Positions 61,656 to 64,000 of a stretch of 64,000 nucleotides of DNA are shown here, piece after piece. Source of the stretch: PALSA-693 sp963780345 (GTDB lineage Bacteria > Actinomycetota > Acidimicrobiia > Acidimicrobiales > Palsa-688); NCBI GenBank assembly GCA_963780345.1, contig CAWABU010000007.1, forward strand, positions 211,781 through 275,780. The letters are read 5' to 3'. The notes beneath the pieces were generated by a model. The model had not been told where the DNA came from, made no database searches, and was given only the letters and a program-made list of their open reading frames with translations. Position numbers and translations under genes: made by a program. The stretch's first letter is position 1; each line of letters opens with the position of its first letter.

Positions 61656-63005
61656 ATCCACAGGCGTCTGAGCACGGCCGAGGCGGCGGCTCGATTGGGC
61701 GTAAAGCCCGCCACGCTGTACTCCTACGTCAGCCGGGGTGTCCTCAGCCGCCTGCGTACGCCGGCCGGGAGCACGTTCGACGCGCAGGAGGTTGCTCGCC
61801 TGGCCCGATCCGCCCGCCCGCGGTCGGGGGCCGTCCCGCCTGCGGCCTTCGCCGGCGTCACTGACGGCGACGACGGGCCCGGCGCCGGCCGGGCGCCCGG
61901 AGCGGGGGGCCGGCCCGGATCCGGCGGCAGGGACCGTCGCCGGGGACCGCGGCGCAACGACGCCCGGGACCCGATCTTCATCACTGAGCTCACCCTGATC
62001 GACGGCGGTCGCCTGTTTTACCGGGGGCTCGACGCGGTGGACCTGAGCCGGTCCCGTACCTTCGAGGCCGCCGCCGAATGGCTGTGGACCGGACGATGGC
62101 CGACCGACGAGGTTGCCTGGTCGCCGCCGCCGGCCGCCGCCAGGGCCGCCAAGTCGGTCTTGCGATCGGTCGGGGCGACGAGCCTGCCCGTGGAGAAGTT
62201 CATGGTGGCGGTGGCCGCCGCCGCCCTGACCGACCAGTTGCGCCACGACCTCAGCCCGGCGGCCGTGCCGATCGTGGGCCGCGGCCTTCTGGCGACGCTC
62301 GTCGATTGCTTGCCCGCGGTGGGGTCCGTCCCTTCGACCGGGCGCCGAGACCGCTCGATCAGTGGGCGACTGTGGCCCAGGCTGAGTCGCCTGCCGATCA
62401 CGCCAGGACGGAAGGCGGTGCTCGAGGCCGCGCTGGTGCTCTCGGCCGATCACGAGCTGGCTCCGTCCACCCTGGCGGCCCGGGTCGCGGCGGCCTTTCG
62501 AGCCGACCCGTATGCGGTGGTCAGCACCGGGTTGGGACCAGCAAGCGGGAGCTGGCGGACCGGGAGCAGCGGCGCGCCGAGCGAGGTCGAAGCGCTGCTG
62601 GGAGAGGCCGAAGGCGGCGACCCTGAAGCGGCCATCGGCGCCCGGTTGCACCGGACAGGGGCGGTGGTGCACGGGTTCGGCATGCCCTTGTACCCGGCCG
62701 GGGATCCCCGGGGCGCCGAGTTGCTGGCGCGCCTGGCCGAGATCGACGGTCGAAGGGCCCGCCATGACCTCGTCGAGCGGGTGCTTTCCATCGGGGACGC
62801 CCGCGGGTTTCCGCCTCCCAACGTCGACATGGGGCTGGGAGCGCTGGCCTACTGCGCAGAGATGATCCCCGGCGCCGGCCAGGCCGTTGCCACCCTGGGA
62901 AAGGTCGCCGGCTGGCTGGCCCACGCCATGGAGGAGTACGCCCAGCCGACCGAGTTCAGAACCCGGGCTGCTTATATCGGCTCGGCTCCCGCCGCCGTCG
63001 TCTGA
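61653..63005 (+). CDS. HTH-fused citrate-synthase-like protein lacking catalytic residues
   Basis: The 450-aa product starts with a MerR/excisionase-type HTH (LSTAEAAARLGVKPATLYSY, VSRGVLSRLRTPAG, residues 5-45), a Gly/Arg-rich linker, and a citrate-synthase fold from about 105 (DPIFITELTLIDGGRLFYRG). Where the neighbour has GPLHGGAPS this protein has GSWRTGSSGAPS, GFGHAVYR is GFGMPLYP, and NVEFY is NVDMG. The catalytic histidines and the acidic residue context are therefore lost. It is probably a regulator that senses a TCA-cycle metabolite or acetyl-CoA through a dead enzyme domain. It overlaps lgt by 34 bp in convergent orientation. Confidence 0.85.
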   Translation: MIHRRLSTAEAAARLGVKPATLYSYVSRGVLSRLRTPAGSTFDAQEVARLARSARPRSGAVPPAAFAGVTDGDDGPGAGRAPGAGGRPGSGGRDRRRGPRRNDARDPIFITELTLIDGGRLFYRGLDAVDLSRSRTFEAAAEWLWTGRWPTDEVAWSPPPAAARAAKSVLRSVGATSLPVEKFMVAVAAAALTDQLRHDLSPAAVPIVGRGLLATLVDCLPAVGSVPSTGRRDRSISGRLWPRLSRLPITPGRKAVLEAALVLSADHELAPSTLAARVAAAFRADPYAVVSTGLGPASGSWRTGSSGAPSEVEALLGEAEGGDPEAAIGARLHRTGAVVHGFGMPLYPAGDPRGAELLARLAEIDGRRARHDLVERVLSIGDARGFPPPNVDMGLGALAYCAEMIPGAGQAVATLGKVAGWLAHAMEEYAQPTEFRTRAAYIGSAPAAVV

Positions 63006-63865
63006 GTGTCCTCGGGCGGTCGGACAGTCCCTGCCGTGCCCGGCGGTAGCGGGTCACCGGCGCAGTCGTCGCCGGGGCGAGCGCGCCCCAGCGTCAGCAG
63101 GACCGCGGCCGACACGACGAACACCACGATGCTCGTCCAGTCATTGAGACGCAGACCGAAGTACTTGTGGGCCTGGTCGATGCGCAGGTACTCGGTCCAG
63201 AAACGGCCGAAGGTGTAGAAGGTGGCGTAGGCCGCGATGAGATAGCCGCGCCGGATCCGGAACCGGCGCTCGACCCACAGCACCAGCCCCAGCACGATCA
63301 GATCCCAGATGCACTCGTAGAGAAAGGTGGGCTGGAAGGTGGAATGGGGTGGGTAGGGCGCAGCCGGATTGTCGATCTTTACGGCCCAGGGCAGTCTGGA
63401 CGGCCGGCCATACAGCTCCTGATTGAAGTAGTTGCCCCAGCGCCCGATGGCCTGGGCGAGGGCGAAGGCCGGCGCCACGCAATCGAGGAGTGGCCGGGGC
63501 GGCAGGTGGTGGCGGCGCGCCCCGAGATAGCCGCCCGCGATTCCGCCGACGACGGCCCCCCAGATGCCGAGACCTCCCTGCCAGACCTCCAGCGCCCGGT
63601 ACCAGTGACCTCCGGTGTCCACCCCCCAGCTCGTCGCCAGGCTGTACACCCTCGCCCCTATCAGCCCGCCCGGGACACCCCAGATGGCAATGGTCGGCAT
63701 GATTCCCGGCGCCCCGCCGATCTGCTCCCACCGGCGTTGGGAGAGCCAGATGGCGGCGGCGATCGCCACCGCGATGAGGAGACCATAGACGTGGAGTCGA
63801 AGTGGCCCGATGCTGAGCCCGTTGGCCGACGGGCTCGGCAGGTAGGCAGGGAACGGCACAATCAT
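62972..63865 (-). CDS. lgt: Prolipoprotein diacylglyceryl transferase
   Basis: From ATG at 63865 the product is 297 aa with about seven membrane segments. Lgt hallmarks are present: LRLHVYGLLIAVAIAAAIWL with the conserved His, GLGIWGAVVGGIAGGYLGAR, the Lgt signature ALAQAIGRWGNYFNQELYGR, and HSTFQPTFLYECIWDLIVLG. It moves diacylglycerol from phosphatidylglycerol to the lipobox Cys of prolipoproteins. An in-frame extension to 63967 reaches into the tRNA gene and is unlikely. Confidence 0.9.
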   Translation of the reverse strand: MIVPFPAYLPSPSANGLSIGPLRLHVYGLLIAVAIAAAIWLSQRRWEQIGGAPGIMPTIAIWGVPGGLIGARVYSLATSWGVDTGGHWYRALEVWQGGLGIWGAVVGGIAGGYLGARRHHLPPRPLLDCVAPAFALAQAIGRWGNYFNQELYGRPSRLPWAVKIDNPAAPYPPHSTFQPTFLYECIWDLIVLGLVLWVERRFRIRRGYLIAAYATFYTFGRFWTEYLRIDQAHKYFGLRLNDWTSIVVFVVSAAVLLTLGRARPGDDCAGDPLPPGTAGTVRPPEDTQTTAAGAEPI

Positions 63866-63937
63866 CGCCCGACCAGCGTAGATCCCACCCGGTCTTCCGA
63901 CCGTCGCGGTGCCCGTGGTAGGGTGCGAGGCCACCCA

Positions 63938-64000
63938 GGGCGCATAGCTCAGTCGGTTAGAGCGCATGCATGACGCGCATGAGGTCGGGGGTTCGATTCC
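63938..64000 (+). tRNA. tRNA-Val (GAC), 3' end cut by the window
   Basis: GGGCGCA starts the acceptor arm at 63938, followed by a D arm (AGCTCAGTCGGTTAGAGC) and an anticodon stem CATGC/GCATG around loop ATGACGC with anticodon GAC (valine). The T arm begins GGGGGTTCGATTCC at the window edge. The 3' acceptor strand is outside the window, so that pairing cannot be checked. Confidence 0.88.

Overview
The window is uniformly GC-rich, densely coded DNA with many GTG starts and many 4-base start/stop overlaps (GTGA or ATGA). The gene content is actinobacterial in style: a BldD-like regulator, F420-type LLM and PPOX oxidoreductases, a mycothiol-type DinB_2 protein, PadR and LuxR/MalT-like regulators, a hopanoid operon and tRNAs without encoded CCA. 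An actinobacterium, possibly Acidimicrobiia-like, fits best. The lineage is inferred, and the IF-1 sequence is not a textbook actinobacterial one.

Layout. 1-3.8 kb: the 5' part of a UPF0016/GDT1 transporter gene behind a clear yybP-ykoY manganese riboswitch, a DedA-like protein, a PadR-TOBE regulator, DNA polymerase IV and two small membrane proteins. 4-11.4 kb: a damaged MalT/LuxR regulator, YihY, a small LuxR protein, an intact 925-aa MalT/LuxR regulator and remnants of a cytochrome bd (cydB, cydD) operon. 11.5-21 kb: an SDR, a GMC oxidoreductase, NDH-2, a K+ channel, GlgX and an MGH1/GH63-like glycosidase. 21-30.4 kb: a DUF2252 operon, two AIM24 paralogues, a DHA2-type MFS pump, EthD plus flavin reductase, an RsbW-like ATPase and two F420-type oxidoreductases. 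30.6-38 kb: an SNF2 helicase with a partner gene, IF-1 and two DMT-type transporters. 38-49.4 kb: an eight-gene hopanoid operon on the minus strand (hpnC, hpnD, hpnE, polyprenyl synthase, shc, an HpnG-IspH fusion, hpnH, hpnO) behind a MerR-TetR hybrid regulator. 49.4-64 kb: pirin and an MBL hydrolase around a perfect palindrome, a BldD-like regulator, a second, multiply broken glgX, a Ca2+ antiporter, tRNA-Cys, a GH15 enzyme, a ThiO-like oxidase, a divergent citrate synthase / HTH-citrate-synthase pair, lgt and a truncated tRNA-Val.

How the genes work together. The hopanoid operon joins an isoprenoid-precursor enzyme (IspH) to squalene formation (HpnCDE), cyclisation (Shc) and side-chain building (HpnH, HpnG, HpnO). 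GlgX, the MGH1-type and GH15 enzymes point to glycogen or trehalose-type storage sugar turnover. The citrate synthase and its catalytically dead DNA-binding relative look like an enzyme-plus-sensor pair.

Caveat. At least a dozen otherwise good genes are interrupted by apparent single-base indels, most in G/C runs or short tandem repeats. This looks at least partly like uncorrected sequencing error, so calls of broken genes should be read with that in mind.
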